Notes: a model not told the origin generated them from the letters alone. 40,084 bases of DNA from an uncultured Burkholderiales bacterium (GCA_903906635.1 CAIVLE010000217.1:1-40084), one strand, 5' to 3'. Counted from the first letter of the stretch, positions 18,280-26,697 are shown. Numbers and translations are program-made.

Positions 18280-20178
18280 ATGAAGCGCACTCGCCCCTCC
18301 TCCTCTTCGTCCACCTCTTTGTCCACCTCTGCGTCCTCCTCTGCGTCCTCCTCTCCCTTCGCCAGCGCGCCCCCAGCCATGCCCTTGGTGCACTACCGGG
18401 TCGAGTTGGCCGATCTGCAAGCGCATCTGTATGGCGTGACCCTCACCCTTGAGCAGCCCTCGGCCCAGCAGCGTGTGTCACTGCCTGTGTGGATTGCAGG
18501 CAGCTACATGGTGCGTGAGTTCTCTAAGCAACTCATCTCGTTGACGGCACGCCAGGGCACTCGCTCGGTGGCAGTGCAGCAACTCGACAAATGCAGCTGG
18601 CAGGTCGAGTGCAGCGCAGACGCGCCCCTCACCTTGCACTACCAAGTGCATGCGCACGACAACTCGGTGCGCACCGCATGGTTGGACTCACAGCGCGGCT
18701 TCTTCAACGCCACCAGCCTGTGCCTGAGCGTGGCGGGCTGTGAGGAGTGGCCCCATGACTTGGAGGTGGTCGCGCACAACGCTGTGCCCACTTGGTGCTT
18801 GGCCACAGGCCTCACACCCCTCAAAGTCAACTCACGTGGCTATGGCACTTACAGGGCCGCCAACTACGACGAGTTGGCCGACTGCCCAGTGGAGATGGGC
18901 AACTTTTGGTCGGGCAGTTTCAAGGCCTGCGGCGTGCCGCACCGCTTGGTGGTGGCTGGCGCGACCGCGTCATTTGATGGCGAGCGGTTGTTGCGTGATA
19001 CGCAAAAAATTTGCGAAACTGCCATGCGCTTTTGGCACGGCAACCAACGCGCGCACATTCCGCACACGCACTATGTGTTCATGCTCAACGCCGTAGGCGA
19101 GGGCTATGGCGGCTTGGAGCACCGCAACTCCACCGCCTTGATTTGCCAACGCGCAGACTTGCCTCGTCTGAGCGATCTACCGCTTGGCACCGAAACAGCG
19201 CCACCCAAGGCAGCTAAACCCAGTGACGGTTACACCACCTTGCTGGGGCTGATCAGCCATGAGTACTTCCACACCTGGAACGTCAAGCGCCTGCGACCGG
19301 CTGAATTTGTGCGGTACGACTACACCCAAGAAAATTACACCGAACTGCTGTGGTTTTTTGAAGGCTTCACCAGCTACTTCGACGACAAGCTGTTGCGCCG
19401 CGCCGGTTTGATCGACGACGCGCACTACCTGCGCTTGCTCAACAAAACCATCAACCAAGTGCTGCAAACGCCAGGGCGTGCCGTGCACAGCGTGGCGCAG
19501 TCGAGCTTTGAAGCCTGGACCAAGTACTACCGCAGCGACGCCAACACCCCCAACCTGACGGTGAGCTACTACACCAAGGGCGCGTTGATCGCCCTGTGCT
19601 TGGACTTGGCCCTGCGCCAGCACGGCGTGAGAAACCACAGCGTGTCGTTAGACGACGTGATGCGTGGCTTGTGGGCACGCTGCCAGGGCGGCCCCATGCA
19701 AGAGGCCGATCTGTTGGCCGTGCTGCAGCAACTCACGGGCCGCTCGTGGGCGCGCGAGATCAAGGCCTGGGTGCACGGCACCCGCGACTTGCCGGTGCAA
19801 GACGCGCTCACTGCACACGGTGTGGCGGTCCACCACGACCCGGCACAAATGGCGCAGCGCTTGGGACTGCGGGTGAGCGAAGACCACAGCATCCACATCA
19901 AGCAAGTGCTCAGCGGCAGCGCAGCTCATGCTGCGGGTTTTGCACCGGGCGATGAGTGGTTAGGCGTTGAGCTGGCTGGCAAAAATTCCAGCTCCTGGCG
20001 CTTGAAAAAGCTCGACGAGCTGGCGCTTTACGTGGGCCGCGCCAAGAAGGTCACAGCCCTCATCAGCCGTGACCGCCAATTGCTGCGCTTGAGCCTGAGC
20101 TTGCCATCGGCCAAATCGCAAAGCAGCTGGCGTTTGTCGGTACTCGACGCCAACCAAGTCAAGGCTTGGCTGGATTAA
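18280..20178 (+). CDS. M61 family metallopeptidase (glycyl-aminopeptidase type) with PDZ domain
   Basis: A 632-residue zinc peptidase. The N-terminal beta domain begins about residue 34 (MPLVHYRVELADLQAHLY). The catalytic domain carries HEYFHTW (His327, Glu328, His331) and a downstream Glu361 in LWFFEGFTSY, the M61 zinc ligands. A PDZ domain follows (about 520-600, GSAAHAAGFAPGDEWLGVE). The first 33 residues are a Ser/Thr run encoded by a short repeat (18299-18358), so the true start may be the ATG at 18379. No signal peptide is seen. The stop overlaps the convergent paaK stop by four bases. Confidence 0.9.
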   Translation: MKRTRPSSSSSTSLSTSASSSASSSPFASAPPAMPLVHYRVELADLQAHLYGVTLTLEQPSAQQRVSLPVWIAGSYMVREFSKQLISLTARQGTRSVAVQQLDKCSWQVECSADAPLTLHYQVHAHDNSVRTAWLDSQRGFFNATSLCLSVAGCEEWPHDLEVVAHNAVPTWCLATGLTPLKVNSRGYGTYRAANYDELADCPVEMGNFWSGSFKACGVPHRLVVAGATASFDGERLLRDTQKICETAMRFWHGNQRAHIPHTHYVFMLNAVGEGYGGLEHRNSTALICQRADLPRLSDLPLGTETAPPKAAKPSDGYTTLLGLISHEYFHTWNVKRLRPAEFVRYDYTQENYTELLWFFEGFTSYFDDKLLRRAGLIDDAHYLRLLNKTINQVLQTPGRAVHSVAQSSFEAWTKYYRSDANTPNLTVSYYTKGALIALCLDLALRQHGVRNHSVSLDDVMRGLWARCQGGPMQEADLLAVLQQLTGRSWAREIKAWVHGTRDLPVQDALTAHGVAVHHDPAQMAQRLGLRVSEDHSIHIKQVLSGSAAHAAGFAPGDEWLGVELAGKNSSSWRLKKLDELALYVGRAKKVTALISRDRQLLRLSLSLPSAKSQSSWRLSVLDANQVKAWLD

Positions 20179-21509
20179 AGCGCACGGCCTGAGCTCAGCC
20201 CACGCAGATCCACCACCCGCTTGGCCTTGCCCTGGCTGCGCTCCACGCCCCCTTCGGCCTTGAGGTCCACCGCAATGCTGGTGCCCACAAAGGTCTTCAC
20301 GTCATGCTGCAGTTGCTGAGCAGCTGCTCGGGCTGCTGCTGCCTGTGGGTCGATGCCGGGGCGTGTTTCCACCACCACTTTGAGGCTGTCCATCGGGCCC
20401 TCACGGGTCAGCACGCACTGGTAATGAGGGGCCAACTCGGGGCGCTTCAAAATGAACTCTTCAATTTGTGAGGGGAACACATTCACGCCACGCACGATCA
20501 TCATGTCGTCGCTGCGACCGGTGATTTTTTCCATGCGACGCATGCTGCGTGCGGTGCCAGGCAACAAACGCGTGAGGTCACGCGTGCGGTAACGGATGAT
20601 GGGCAGCGCTTCTTTGGTGAGACTGGTGAACACCAACTCGCCCATCTCACCATCGGCCACCGGCTCACCCGTTTCAGGATGGATGATCTCGGGGTAGAAG
20701 TGGTCCTCCCAAATCGTGGGACCGTCTTTGGTCTCCACACACTCGCTGGCCACACCGGGACCCATCACCTCGGACAAGCCGTAGATGTCCACCGCGTCGA
20801 TGCCCATGCGCTGCTCAATGGCGCGGCGCATGTCGTTGGTCCAAGGCTCAGCACCAAAAATACCCAAGCGCAAACTCGACTCGGCAGGAGACAAGCCCTG
20901 GCGTTCAAATTCATCGGCAATTGCCAGCATATAACTCGGTGTGACCATGATCAGGTCGGGCTTGAAGTCGCGAATCAATTGCACCTGACGCTCGGTTTGC
21001 CCGCCGCCAAAAGGCACCACAGTCAACCCCAAACGCTCAGCGCCATAGTGCGCGCCCAAGCCCCCGGTGAACAACCCATAGCCATAGCTCACATGCACCA
21101 TGTCGCCAGGGCGCGCACCGGCTGCACGGATGCTGCGTGCGACCACCTGGGACCACACGTCGATGTCGTTGTGCGTGTAGGCCACCACCGTGGGCTTGCC
21201 CGTGGTACCGCTGGACGCGTGGATACGCACACACTGCTCGCGAGGCACCGCCAACATCCCAAAGGGGTAGTTGTCGCGCAGATCGGCTTTGGTGGTGAAT
21301 GGAAACTTAGCCAAGTCGGCCAAGCTGTGGCACTCGCTCGGGTGCACACCCGCCGCATCAAATTTGGCGCGGTAGGCGGCTGAGTTGGCATAGGCCAGAT
21401 GCAGCGTGGCTTGCAAGCGTTTGAGCTGCAAAGCGCGCAGCTCGTCGGTGCTGGCCTTTTCAATCGGCTCCAAAGGGAAGGTCTTGGCTAAAGCGGGTGC
21501 AGGTGTCAT
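20175..21509 (-). CDS. paaK: Phenylacetate-CoA ligase
   Basis: Activates phenylacetate to phenylacetyl-CoA with ATP, the first step of the aerobic CoA pathway. At 444 residues it has the normal length. Adenylate-forming motifs are visible: the phosphate loop HASSGTTGKPTVVAYT, YGYGLFTGGLGAHYGAE, the IYGLSEVMGPGVA segment, and YRTRDLTRLLPGTARSMRR with GRSDDMMIVRGVNVFPSQIEE. It is last in a three-gene operon and overlaps paaI by four bases. Oxygenase genes paaABCDE are not in the window. Confidence 0.95.
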   Translation of the reverse strand: MTPAPALAKTFPLEPIEKASTDELRALQLKRLQATLHLAYANSAAYRAKFDAAGVHPSECHSLADLAKFPFTTKADLRDNYPFGMLAVPREQCVRIHASSGTTGKPTVVAYTHNDIDVWSQVVARSIRAAGARPGDMVHVSYGYGLFTGGLGAHYGAERLGLTVVPFGGGQTERQVQLIRDFKPDLIMVTPSYMLAIADEFERQGLSPAESSLRLGIFGAEPWTNDMRRAIEQRMGIDAVDIYGLSEVMGPGVASECVETKDGPTIWEDHFYPEIIHPETGEPVADGEMGELVFTSLTKEALPIIRYRTRDLTRLLPGTARSMRRMEKITGRSDDMMIVRGVNVFPSQIEEFILKRPELAPHYQCVLTREGPMDSLKVVVETRPGIDPQAAAARAAAQQLQHDVKTFVGTSIAVDLKAEGGVERSQGKAKRVVDLRGLSSGRAL

Positions 21510-21943
21510 TCGGGAATCACCGTTCCTTGTATTTGAGCGCTTTTGCCACGGAACATGGCAATGGTCTCACCGTGTTGGTTGCTCACTCGCATGTCATAGA
21601 TGCCGTGGCGCCCTGACAAAGTTTGCTCAACGCCCTCGCAGGTGAGGACATCGCCCAATTTGGCTGGCTTTAAAAACTCAATGGTGCAGCCTGCAGCCAC
21701 GGCCACTTTGTTGTAACTGTTGCAGGCAAATGCAAAGGTGGAGTCGGCCAAGGTGAAGATAAAGCCCCCATGACAAATTTGGTGGCCGTTCAAATGCAGC
21801 GCGCGCACCGGCATGCGCAAGACCGCGCGTCCTGGCTCGCAGCTGAGAATTTCAATGCCCATGGTGTCTTTGGTGGCGGTGTCCACAGCGAACATCGCGC
21901 TGGCGACTTGCTGCGCCAAAGTGTGCGGATCGATGGCCATCAT
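21506..21943 (-). CDS. paaI: Hydroxyphenylacetyl-CoA thioesterase PaaI
   Basis: A 145-residue hot-dog-fold thioesterase that clears dead-end CoA esters in phenylacetate catabolism. The active-site segment CHGGFIFTLADSTFAFACN (His58-Gly-Gly and Asp67) is typical of PaaI. Four-base overlaps with both neighbours (paaG upstream, paaK downstream) show tight translational coupling, and the paa context supports the call over a generic thioesterase. Confidence 0.93.
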   Translation of the reverse strand: MMAIDPHTLAQQVASAMFAVDTATKDTMGIEILSCEPGRAVLRMPVRALHLNGHQICHGGFIFTLADSTFAFACNSYNKVAVAAGCTIEFLKPAKLGDVLTCEGVEQTLSGRHGIYDMRVSNQHGETIAMFRGKSAQIQGTVIPE

Positions 21944-22746
21944 TCGCCCTTAAAGACTGCGGGTCGTTTTTCTAAAAAGGCCGTCACCCCCTCAATGTAG
22001 TCGTGGGTGCAGCCCAATGCGGCTTGGGTGTCGCGTTCAGCATCCAAGTGCTCGCTGAAGGTGCGCGTGCCTGCATCGCGCAGCAAATGGCGGGTGGCGA
22101 CCAGCGCTTTGGTGGGCATCACCGCCAGCTTGTCGGCCATCGCACAGGCAGCGGCCAAGCTGTCATCGGCCACGTCCCAAATCAACCCCCAGTCCTTGGC
22201 TTGTTGCGCACCCAACTTGTCACCCGTCATCGCCAGCGCCATGGCGCGCGCCATGCCCAAGCGCTCGACCAGCCACCAACTGCCGCCCGCATCGGGAATC
22301 AATCCAATCTTGCTGAAGGCTTGGATGAAGCTGGCGTTGGGCGACGCAATCACGATGTCGCAACACAGCGCGAGCGATGCACCAGCCCCTGCGGCCACAC
22401 CGTTGATGGCGGCCACGGTGGGCATGCGCAAATTTTGTAACTTGCGAGCGCTGGGGTTGAAGGCCTGGTCAATCACAGGGCCAGGGTTGGCGCGTGCCAT
22501 CAAGTCAGGACCCGGTACGAAGTCAAACTCGGACAAATCGGCGCCCGCACAAAAACCTCGACCCGCCCCCGTGATGACCATGGCTCGTATCGCAGGATTG
22601 GCCTCGGCCAGGTCACAGGCGGCCCACAAGTCGTGGTGCATTTGGCGAGTGAAACTGTTGAGTGCTTGGGGGCGGTTGAGTGTGAGCAAGGCCACCGGGC
22701 CGCGTTCTTCGTACAAGACGGTGGAAGTCTGTGTGGGTGCTGTCAT
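21940..22746 (-). CDS. paaG: Epoxyphenylacetyl-CoA isomerase, PaaG type (crotonase family)
   Basis: A 268-residue crotonase-fold enzyme, probably the isomerase that turns 1,2-epoxyphenylacetyl-CoA into the oxepin. Oxyanion-hole segments GFCAGADLSEF and GVAAGAGASLALCCDIVIA are present. The catalytic Asp in GLIPDAGGSWWL is the isomerase feature, and the paired Glu residues of true hydratases are absent (one is Ala/Ser-rich ASLAL). AGGAGA precedes the ATG. First gene of the reverse paaG-paaI-paaK operon, facing the TetR-type palindrome. Confidence 0.92.
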   Translation of the reverse strand: MTAPTQTSTVLYEERGPVALLTLNRPQALNSFTRQMHHDLWAACDLAEANPAIRAMVITGAGRGFCAGADLSEFDFVPGPDLMARANPGPVIDQAFNPSARKLQNLRMPTVAAINGVAAGAGASLALCCDIVIASPNASFIQAFSKIGLIPDAGGSWWLVERLGMARAMALAMTGDKLGAQQAKDWGLIWDVADDSLAAACAMADKLAVMPTKALVATRHLLRDAGTRTFSEHLDAERDTQAALGCTHDYIEGVTAFLEKRPAVFKGE

Positions 22747-22771
22747 GCTGAGTCTCCTGTGAGAAATTTAG

Positions 22772-22799
22772 CATTCACCGACCGATCGGTTGGTTAATG
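22772..22799. promoter_or_regulatory. TetR-type operator palindrome in the paa divergent promoter
   Basis: Core ACCGACCGATCGGTTGGT (22777-22794) is a palindrome with one mismatched pair. It extends through CATT/AATG on both sides to 28 bases, with one further mismatched pair. Sites of this shape are bound by TetR-family regulators of aromatic and fatty-acid catabolism such as PaaR; which one applies here is unknown, since no tetR gene is in the window. The site lies between divergent paaG and the enoyl-CoA hydratase and abuts a possible forward -35 box (TTTACC at 22800) and -10 box (TATAGT at 22821-22826). Confidence 0.7.
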
Positions 22800-22869
22800 T
22801 TTACCCTTGGTAGGCTTGGCTATAGTTAGGCAACGCAGGTTTTTTGACTTTATTTTTTGGAGTGCCCAC

Positions 22870-23649
22870 ATGGCTTACGAATTCATCAACGTCCACACCG
22901 AAGCTGACAAAGTGGGCGTCATCACCCTGAACCGTCCCAAGCAACTCAACGCCTTGAACGCGGGGTTGATGGTCGAGTTGGGCCAAGCCCTCAAAGCCTT
23001 TGACGCTGACCCCGCCATCGGCTGCATGGTGATCACCGGCAGCGAAAAAGCGTTTGCTGCAGGTGCCGACATTGGCGCCATGGCCACCTACACCTTTGCC
23101 GACGTGTACAAGGACGACTACATCACCCGCGACTGGGAAACCATCCGCAGCATTCGCAAACCCGTGATCGCGGCTGTCAGCGGCTTTGCCTTGGGCGGGG
23201 GCTGCGAGCTGGCCATGATGTGTGACTTCATCATTGCCGCCGACAACGCCAAGTTTGGCCAACCCGAGATCAAACTGGGCATCATCCCAGGTGCGGGGGG
23301 CACACAGCGTTTGCCACGCGCCATTGGCAAAGCCAAAGCCATGGACTTGGCGTTGACAGGGCGCATGATGGACGTGCACGAGGCCGAGAAAGCCGGCTTG
23401 ATCAGTCGCATCGTGCCGCTGGACCAATTGATGCAAGAAACCTTGGGTGCGGCCTTGATGATTTGCGACTACTCACAGCTGGCCGTCATGGCCGCCAAAG
23501 AGTCGGTCAACCGCGCATTCGAGAGCGGCCTGTCTGACGGCGTGATGTTCGAGCGCCGTTTGTTCCACGCCTTGTTTGCCACCCAAGACCAAAAAGAAGG
23601 CATGGACGCGTTTGTCAACAAACGCAAAGCCAACTTCACACATACTTGA
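22870..23649 (+). CDS. Enoyl-CoA hydratase (PaaF-like)
   Basis: A 259-residue crotonase hydrating 2-enoyl-CoA. Both catalytic glutamates of true hydratases are present at the family spacing of 20: Glu113 in [11 protein letters not shown] and Glu133 in GQPEIKLG. The oxyanion loop is [11 protein letters not shown]. The ATG at 22870 starts the conserved MAYEFINV; an earlier ATG at 22807 lies over the presumed promoter. Divergent from paaG across the palindrome, so it may act in phenylacetate breakdown as PaaF or in fatty-acid oxidation. Confidence 0.92.
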   Translation: MAYEFINVHTEADKVGVITLNRPKQLNALNAGLMVELGQALKAFDADPAIGCMVITGSEKAFAAGADIGAMATYTFADVYKDDYITRDWETIRSIRKPVIAAVSGFALGGGCELAMMCDFIIAADNAKFGQPEIKLGIIPGAGGTQRLPRAIGKAKAMDLALTGRMMDVHEAEKAGLISRIVPLDQLMQETLGAALMICDYSQLAVMAAKESVNRAFESGLSDGVMFERRLFHALFATQDQKEGMDAFVNKRKANFTHT

Positions 23650-23695
23650 TCTTTGGCGTTGTACGCCGGGGCTGTTTCTCGTTTTAGGAAATTCA

Positions 23696-24661
23696 ATGTC
23701 TTGTGTCTGGATTCGCCGCATCGCGGCCTGGGTGTTGTGTGTGCCAGCGTTAGTCATTGCACAAAGTTTTCCTAATAAACCCATCAAAGTGTTGGTGCCC
23801 TTCCCCGCGGGGGGCACCGTGGACTTTTTTGCGCGAACGCTGGCCCCCAAACTCTCTGAGGCCTTGGGTCAAGCCGTGCTCGTCGAGAACCGACCCGGCG
23901 CAGGCGGCAACATCGCCACCGAAGCCGTTGCCAAAGCCGCGCCCGATGGTTACACCTTGCTGATGGGCTCAGAGATTGTGGCCATCAACACCTCGCTGTA
24001 CAGCAAACTCAACTACGACCCACTCAAAGACCTCGCACCCATCGTGTTGGTGGGCACCGTTCCCAACATCTTGATCGTCAACCCTACCGTTCCTGTGAAC
24101 AACGTCAAAGAGTTGATCGCATTAGGCAAAACCAAATCTGCCAACCTGTCTTACGCCTCCACCGGTCAAGGCACGTCGACCCATTTGTCCACCGAGCAGT
24201 TCAAGAACATGACGGGCATGCAAGCCGTGCACGTGCCCTACAAGGGCGGGCCACCGGCCATTGCTGACTTGCTGGGTGGGCAAGTCAACATGATGTTCAT
24301 CAACATGCCCACAGGCATCGCACACGTGCGCTCGGGCAAGGTGAAGATCTTGGCGGTATCTGGCAAAAAACGTGTGGCCCAACTGCCCGACGTGCCCACA
24401 GTGGAAGAAGCTGGCGTGAAGGGCTTTGTGACCTATGCCTGGTCGGGCTTGTTTGCCCCGGCTGGCACGCCACGCGAGGTGTTGCTGCGCTTGAACCAGG
24501 AAGTGGTGAAGCTCTTGAAGCTGCCCAGCATCCGTGAACAACTGGCAGGTCAAGGCGCAGAGGCCGTGGGCGACACGCCCGAGGAGTTTGCCCTCTTCAT
24601 GCGAGAAGAGGTGGCTCAATGGGCGCAGATGGTACGCTCCTCGGGCGCCAAAGTCGACTGA
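23696..24661 (+). CDS. Bug/TctC-type periplasmic solute receptor
   Basis: A 321-residue secreted receptor of the tripartite tricarboxylate (Bug) family, which is greatly expanded in Burkholderiales. It has a signal peptide (cut near VIAQSFP), then the diagnostic KPIKVLVPFPAGGTVDFFAR, VENRPGAGGNIATEAVAKA and PDGYTLL, then QAVHVPYKGGPPAIADLLGGQV. No TctA/TctB membrane partners are nearby, common for orphan Bug proteins. Ligand unknown, probably a carboxylate; it may belong to the paa transcript. Confidence 0.92.
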   Translation: MSCVWIRRIAAWVLCVPALVIAQSFPNKPIKVLVPFPAGGTVDFFARTLAPKLSEALGQAVLVENRPGAGGNIATEAVAKAAPDGYTLLMGSEIVAINTSLYSKLNYDPLKDLAPIVLVGTVPNILIVNPTVPVNNVKELIALGKTKSANLSYASTGQGTSTHLSTEQFKNMTGMQAVHVPYKGGPPAIADLLGGQVNMMFINMPTGIAHVRSGKVKILAVSGKKRVAQLPDVPTVEEAGVKGFVTYAWSGLFAPAGTPREVLLRLNQEVVKLLKLPSIREQLAGQGAEAVGDTPEEFALFMREEVAQWAQMVRSSGAKVD

Positions 24662-24678
24662 GTCGCCTCAAACGAGCC

Positions 24679-24700
24679 GCACAGCCTTCAATGGCTGTGC
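24679..24700. terminator. 8-bp hairpin at converging gene ends
   Basis: GCACAGCC, a six-base loop, then GGCTGTGC. It overlaps the last codons of the reverse membrane-protein gene and follows the Bug gene stop. No T-run follows, so it is only a weak terminator candidate. Confidence 0.35.
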
Positions 24701-25197
24701 GTCATGGGCATGGCGTGCTCAGTGCCTGCGGCAGCCGACAACAACGAGGGGTCCAGCATGCCGGCAATCATGGCGATGTGGCCAAACACCAAGAACAAAG
24801 CCACGCAGCTGGCATGCAGCTTCAGCTTGTATTGTTCATCCGCACCCCGGTTGACCAGCCCAAGCTCTTGCGCCGCGATGTAAATCAGGGGCAGCCCTGA
24901 GACCAAATAACTGCCCACAGCGATCACATCAATCACCGTGCGCCACTCACCGGCTTGGGTGATCGGCACCACAGCCGTGGTCAACAAGTAGCCAATCACG
25001 CCGACGAAATAAACACCCACCGTCAATCCGACCGCACGATTGAGCGCGTGCACCCAGCCGCTGCGTGAGCGGGTGAACAACACATACAACTCGGAGATGG
25101 CCAAGGTCTCCGCCAGCACCACGGGCACGCCCATGAAGATCAACAAATTCCAAGGCTGGTTGGTCGCCAACAACTCCATGTAATGGGTCATGTTCAT
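24688..25197 (-). CDS. Conserved four-helix membrane protein of unknown function
   Basis: A 169-residue inner-membrane protein with four predicted helices (about 18-40, 52-80, 88-113 and 125-148) and a short Met/His-rich tail (HAMPMTHSH) that could bind a metal. The ATG at 25197 follows GGAGA by six bases; the open frame extends to 25251 without a binding site. It is divergent from a winged-helix regulator, with a dyad and a 12-base repeat in the shared 183-base spacer, so that regulator is the likely controller. I do not recognise the family. Confidence 0.75.
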   Translation of the reverse strand: MNMTHYMELLATNQPWNLLIFMGVPVVLAETLAISELYVLFTRSRSGWVHALNRAVGLTVGVYFVGVIGYLLTTAVVPITQAGEWRTVIDVIAVGSYLVSGLPLIYIAAQELGLVNRGADEQYKLKLHASCVALFLVFGHIAMIAGMLDPSLLSAAAGTEHAMPMTHSH

Positions 25198-25218
25198 ACA
25201 GTTCTCCAATTGATCCGA

Positions 25219-25275
25219 GACACGTTGATCCCTTGCAAGATCAGTGTCCATTGTGAGGCCTGATGTGAGGCCTGA
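25219..25275. promoter_or_regulatory. Dyad and tandem repeat between divergent membrane protein and regulator genes
   Basis: GACAC-GT-TGATC (25219-25230), an eight-base spacer, then GATCAGTGTC (25239-25248) form an inverted repeat. It is followed by two perfect copies of TGTGAGGCCTGA (25252-25263 and 25264-25275). Plausible operator elements for the adjacent winged-helix regulator. Confidence 0.45.
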
Positions 25276-25380
25276 TCCCCTGCTAGTCAGCTTGTGTGAC
25301 TTCTATTTATGTTTTCTTTACGTCAAGCTTGCTTGTTCTGAAGACATTCATCACCAAGTGAGGTGTATCAAGGAATTTCT

Positions 25381-25749
25381 ATGAAACATGTCTACCTGCG
25401 CTTTTTGTCCCTCGCCCATGCCCTCAGGCCAACACTGATCGGCAAAACCGATGTGGACCAACTGTCCCAAAGACTGCTCGAGATCATTGCGGTACGTTGT
25501 GGACAAGGCACACCCATGACCGTCACAGATGCCATGTCACAACTGGCTTTGGCCAGCCCTGCCACCTTGCACCGCAAACTCGATGATCTGCGTGAAGCAG
25601 GTTTGATCGAACAAGTCTTCGAGGGTCAAAACAGACGCACAAAATACCTGGTGCCCACCCCAATAGCCAACCACTACCTCGACGCACTGGGGCAAGCGAT
25701 GTGTGACGCAGTGGCCAACGTACCGACTTCTGCTGCAGGGGCTTGCTGA
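25381..25749 (+). CDS. Winged-helix transcriptional regulator (MarR/ArsR-like)
   Basis: A 122-residue protein with a central winged helix (about 40-100: MTVTDAMSQLALASPATLHR, then KLDDLREAGLIEQV and a basic wing NRRTKYLVPT). The recognition helix with the segment reading SPATLHRKLDDLREAGLI is typical of MarR-like proteins, but the full domain is short and no effector domain is seen. The ATG at 25381 is preferred over 25363. Divergent from the four-helix membrane protein; probable local regulator. Confidence 0.75.
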   Translation: MKHVYLRFLSLAHALRPTLIGKTDVDQLSQRLLEIIAVRCGQGTPMTVTDAMSQLALASPATLHRKLDDLREAGLIEQVFEGQNRRTKYLVPTPIANHYLDALGQAMCDAVANVPTSAAGAC

Positions 25750-25830
25750 GTTCGCCTTTTTTGAGCCATGTAGCAGGCGGTCGATCGCTTTTAATAGTGA
25801 TTAATTATTTATATTTGATAAGATACTGGC

Positions 25831-26118
25831 ATGACAACCAGTTCATCCCATCGACTCAGCGCCTTGGCAAGCCTTGCATTGCTCAGCACAGCCATGTGCG
25901 CTTGTTCCTTGCATTCGGGCCTTGGCTTACCCATTCAAAACGGCAACTACGCGCCCGATGTCAACCTCAAGGGGGAGCAACGTCGCGTCTATGAACAAGA
26001 CCTCGAGGTCTGTCAAAAGCAAATGATCACCCGATACGGTGACCGATTAAGCTCCAACAACGCCATCACCGATTTGAGGCAATGCCTCATCCAAAAGGGC
26101 TATGTGTTGCTGAGTTGA
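25831..26118 (+). CDS. Small exported protein, putative lipoprotein
   Basis: A 95-residue protein: a short N-region, a hydrophobic stretch (LSALASLALLSTAM), then Cys-Ala-Cys, where either Cys could be the lipidated residue of an imperfect lipobox. The mature part is mainly charged and helical (EQRRVYEQDLEVCQKQMITR), with two further Cys residues that might form a disulfide. No clear ribosome binding site. An AT-rich promoter-like stretch (TATTTGATAAGATACT) lies just before it. Family not recognised. Confidence 0.6.
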   Translation: MTTSSSHRLSALASLALLSTAMCACSLHSGLGLPIQNGNYAPDVNLKGEQRRVYEQDLEVCQKQMITRYGDRLSSNNAITDLRQCLIQKGYVLLS

Positions 26119-26154
26119 AGCCGAGTCTGGCGCCAATCGGGCACGGGGATGGTT

Positions 26155-26160
26155 TACAAT
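26155..26160 (+). promoter_or_regulatory. -10 box of the tRNA gene
   Basis: TACAAT, 14 bases before the mature tRNA 5' end, at the distance expected for a tRNA promoter. No strong -35 is visible. Confidence 0.45.
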
Positions 26161-26174
26161 GCTGCCCTGCGTTA

Positions 26175-26251
26175 GGTGGTATAGCTCAGTTGGTTAGAGC
26201 GCAGCATTCATAATGCTGATGTCGCAGGTTCAAATCCCGCTACCACCACCA
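26175..26251 (+). tRNA. tRNA-Met (anticodon CAT), elongator type
   Basis: A full 77-base cloverleaf including an encoded CCA. Acceptor arm GGTGGTA/TACCACC, D-arm GCTC/GAGC, anticodon stem CAGCA/TGCTG with loop TTCATAA (CAT), and T-arm GCAGG/CCCGC with loop TTCAAAT. The A-C mismatch in the T-stem is also found in E. coli elongator tRNA-Met, which favours Met over a lysidine-modified tRNA-Ile2; this was judged by eye. The accessory region begins directly downstream. Confidence 0.95.
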
Positions 26252-26255
26252 ATCT

Positions 26256-26288
26256 AAAAACCCACAGTCTCACGGCTGTGGGTTTTTT
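26256..26288 (+). terminator. Rho-independent terminator of the tRNA transcript
   Basis: A stem of about twelve pairs AAAAACCCACAG/CTGTGGGTTTTT with an eight-base loop and a T-run running to 26288. It lies four bases after the tRNA CCA. Confidence 0.92.
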
Positions 26289-26490
26289 CTTGTGCGTCAT
26301 CACCTGAAGTCTCAAGTTGACGAGTTCCATCTTGTCTACAGATTCACACAGTCAGTGACAGAAAACGACAGTTTTCAGCCTGTTTTATTGAATGGCAATT
26401 TGTCATTTAAAGGGACAAATGTTGGACAGCTGACGGACAAGTAAGCACCTGACTTCCCAAGTGACATCCTAGCTAAATTTGCTTACCTAA

Positions 26491-26514
26491 GTGTTCAACT
26501 AGTATTCTGAACAC
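26491..26514. promoter_or_regulatory. Inverted repeat abutting the integrase-remnant start
   Basis: GTGTTCA (26491-26497) and TGAACAC (26508-26514) form a perfect 7-bp inverted repeat with a ten-base spacer, ending exactly at the ATG at 26515. The spacer holds TAGTAT, a possible -10, so it may be an operator. The rest of 26289-26490 shows no gene; it contains several GGACA and GACAG copies of unknown meaning. Confidence 0.4.
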
Positions 26515-26697
26515 ATGCGTGATTTCAGTCACTTTGAAGCAGCCAACGACACTGAGTTCAAGCTCCAACGCCATCAAACGAGCAGCATCCCTGAGTCAGT
26601 CACCCCAATAGACAACTACCCAAGCAAATTACGCATCTATCTGACGAATGCGAGCCCGTTTTGGCAAGTTAAGTGTTTCTTCAAGAACAAGACCTGA
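26515..26697 (+). pseudogene. N-terminal remnant of a tyrosine-type integrase (probable)
   Basis: A 60-codon frame whose last 24 residues (KLRIYLTNASPFWQVKCF then FKNKT) look like the arm-binding start of phage or island tyrosine integrases, which commonly read xLxIYxxxASxYWQVRxxxxGRTxRxST. The frame then stops; the core catalytic domain with its Arg-His-Arg-Tyr residues is missing. Its place 260 bases after a tRNA gene is where an island integrase is expected. Assignment rests on a short match, so it is moderate at best. Confidence 0.45.
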
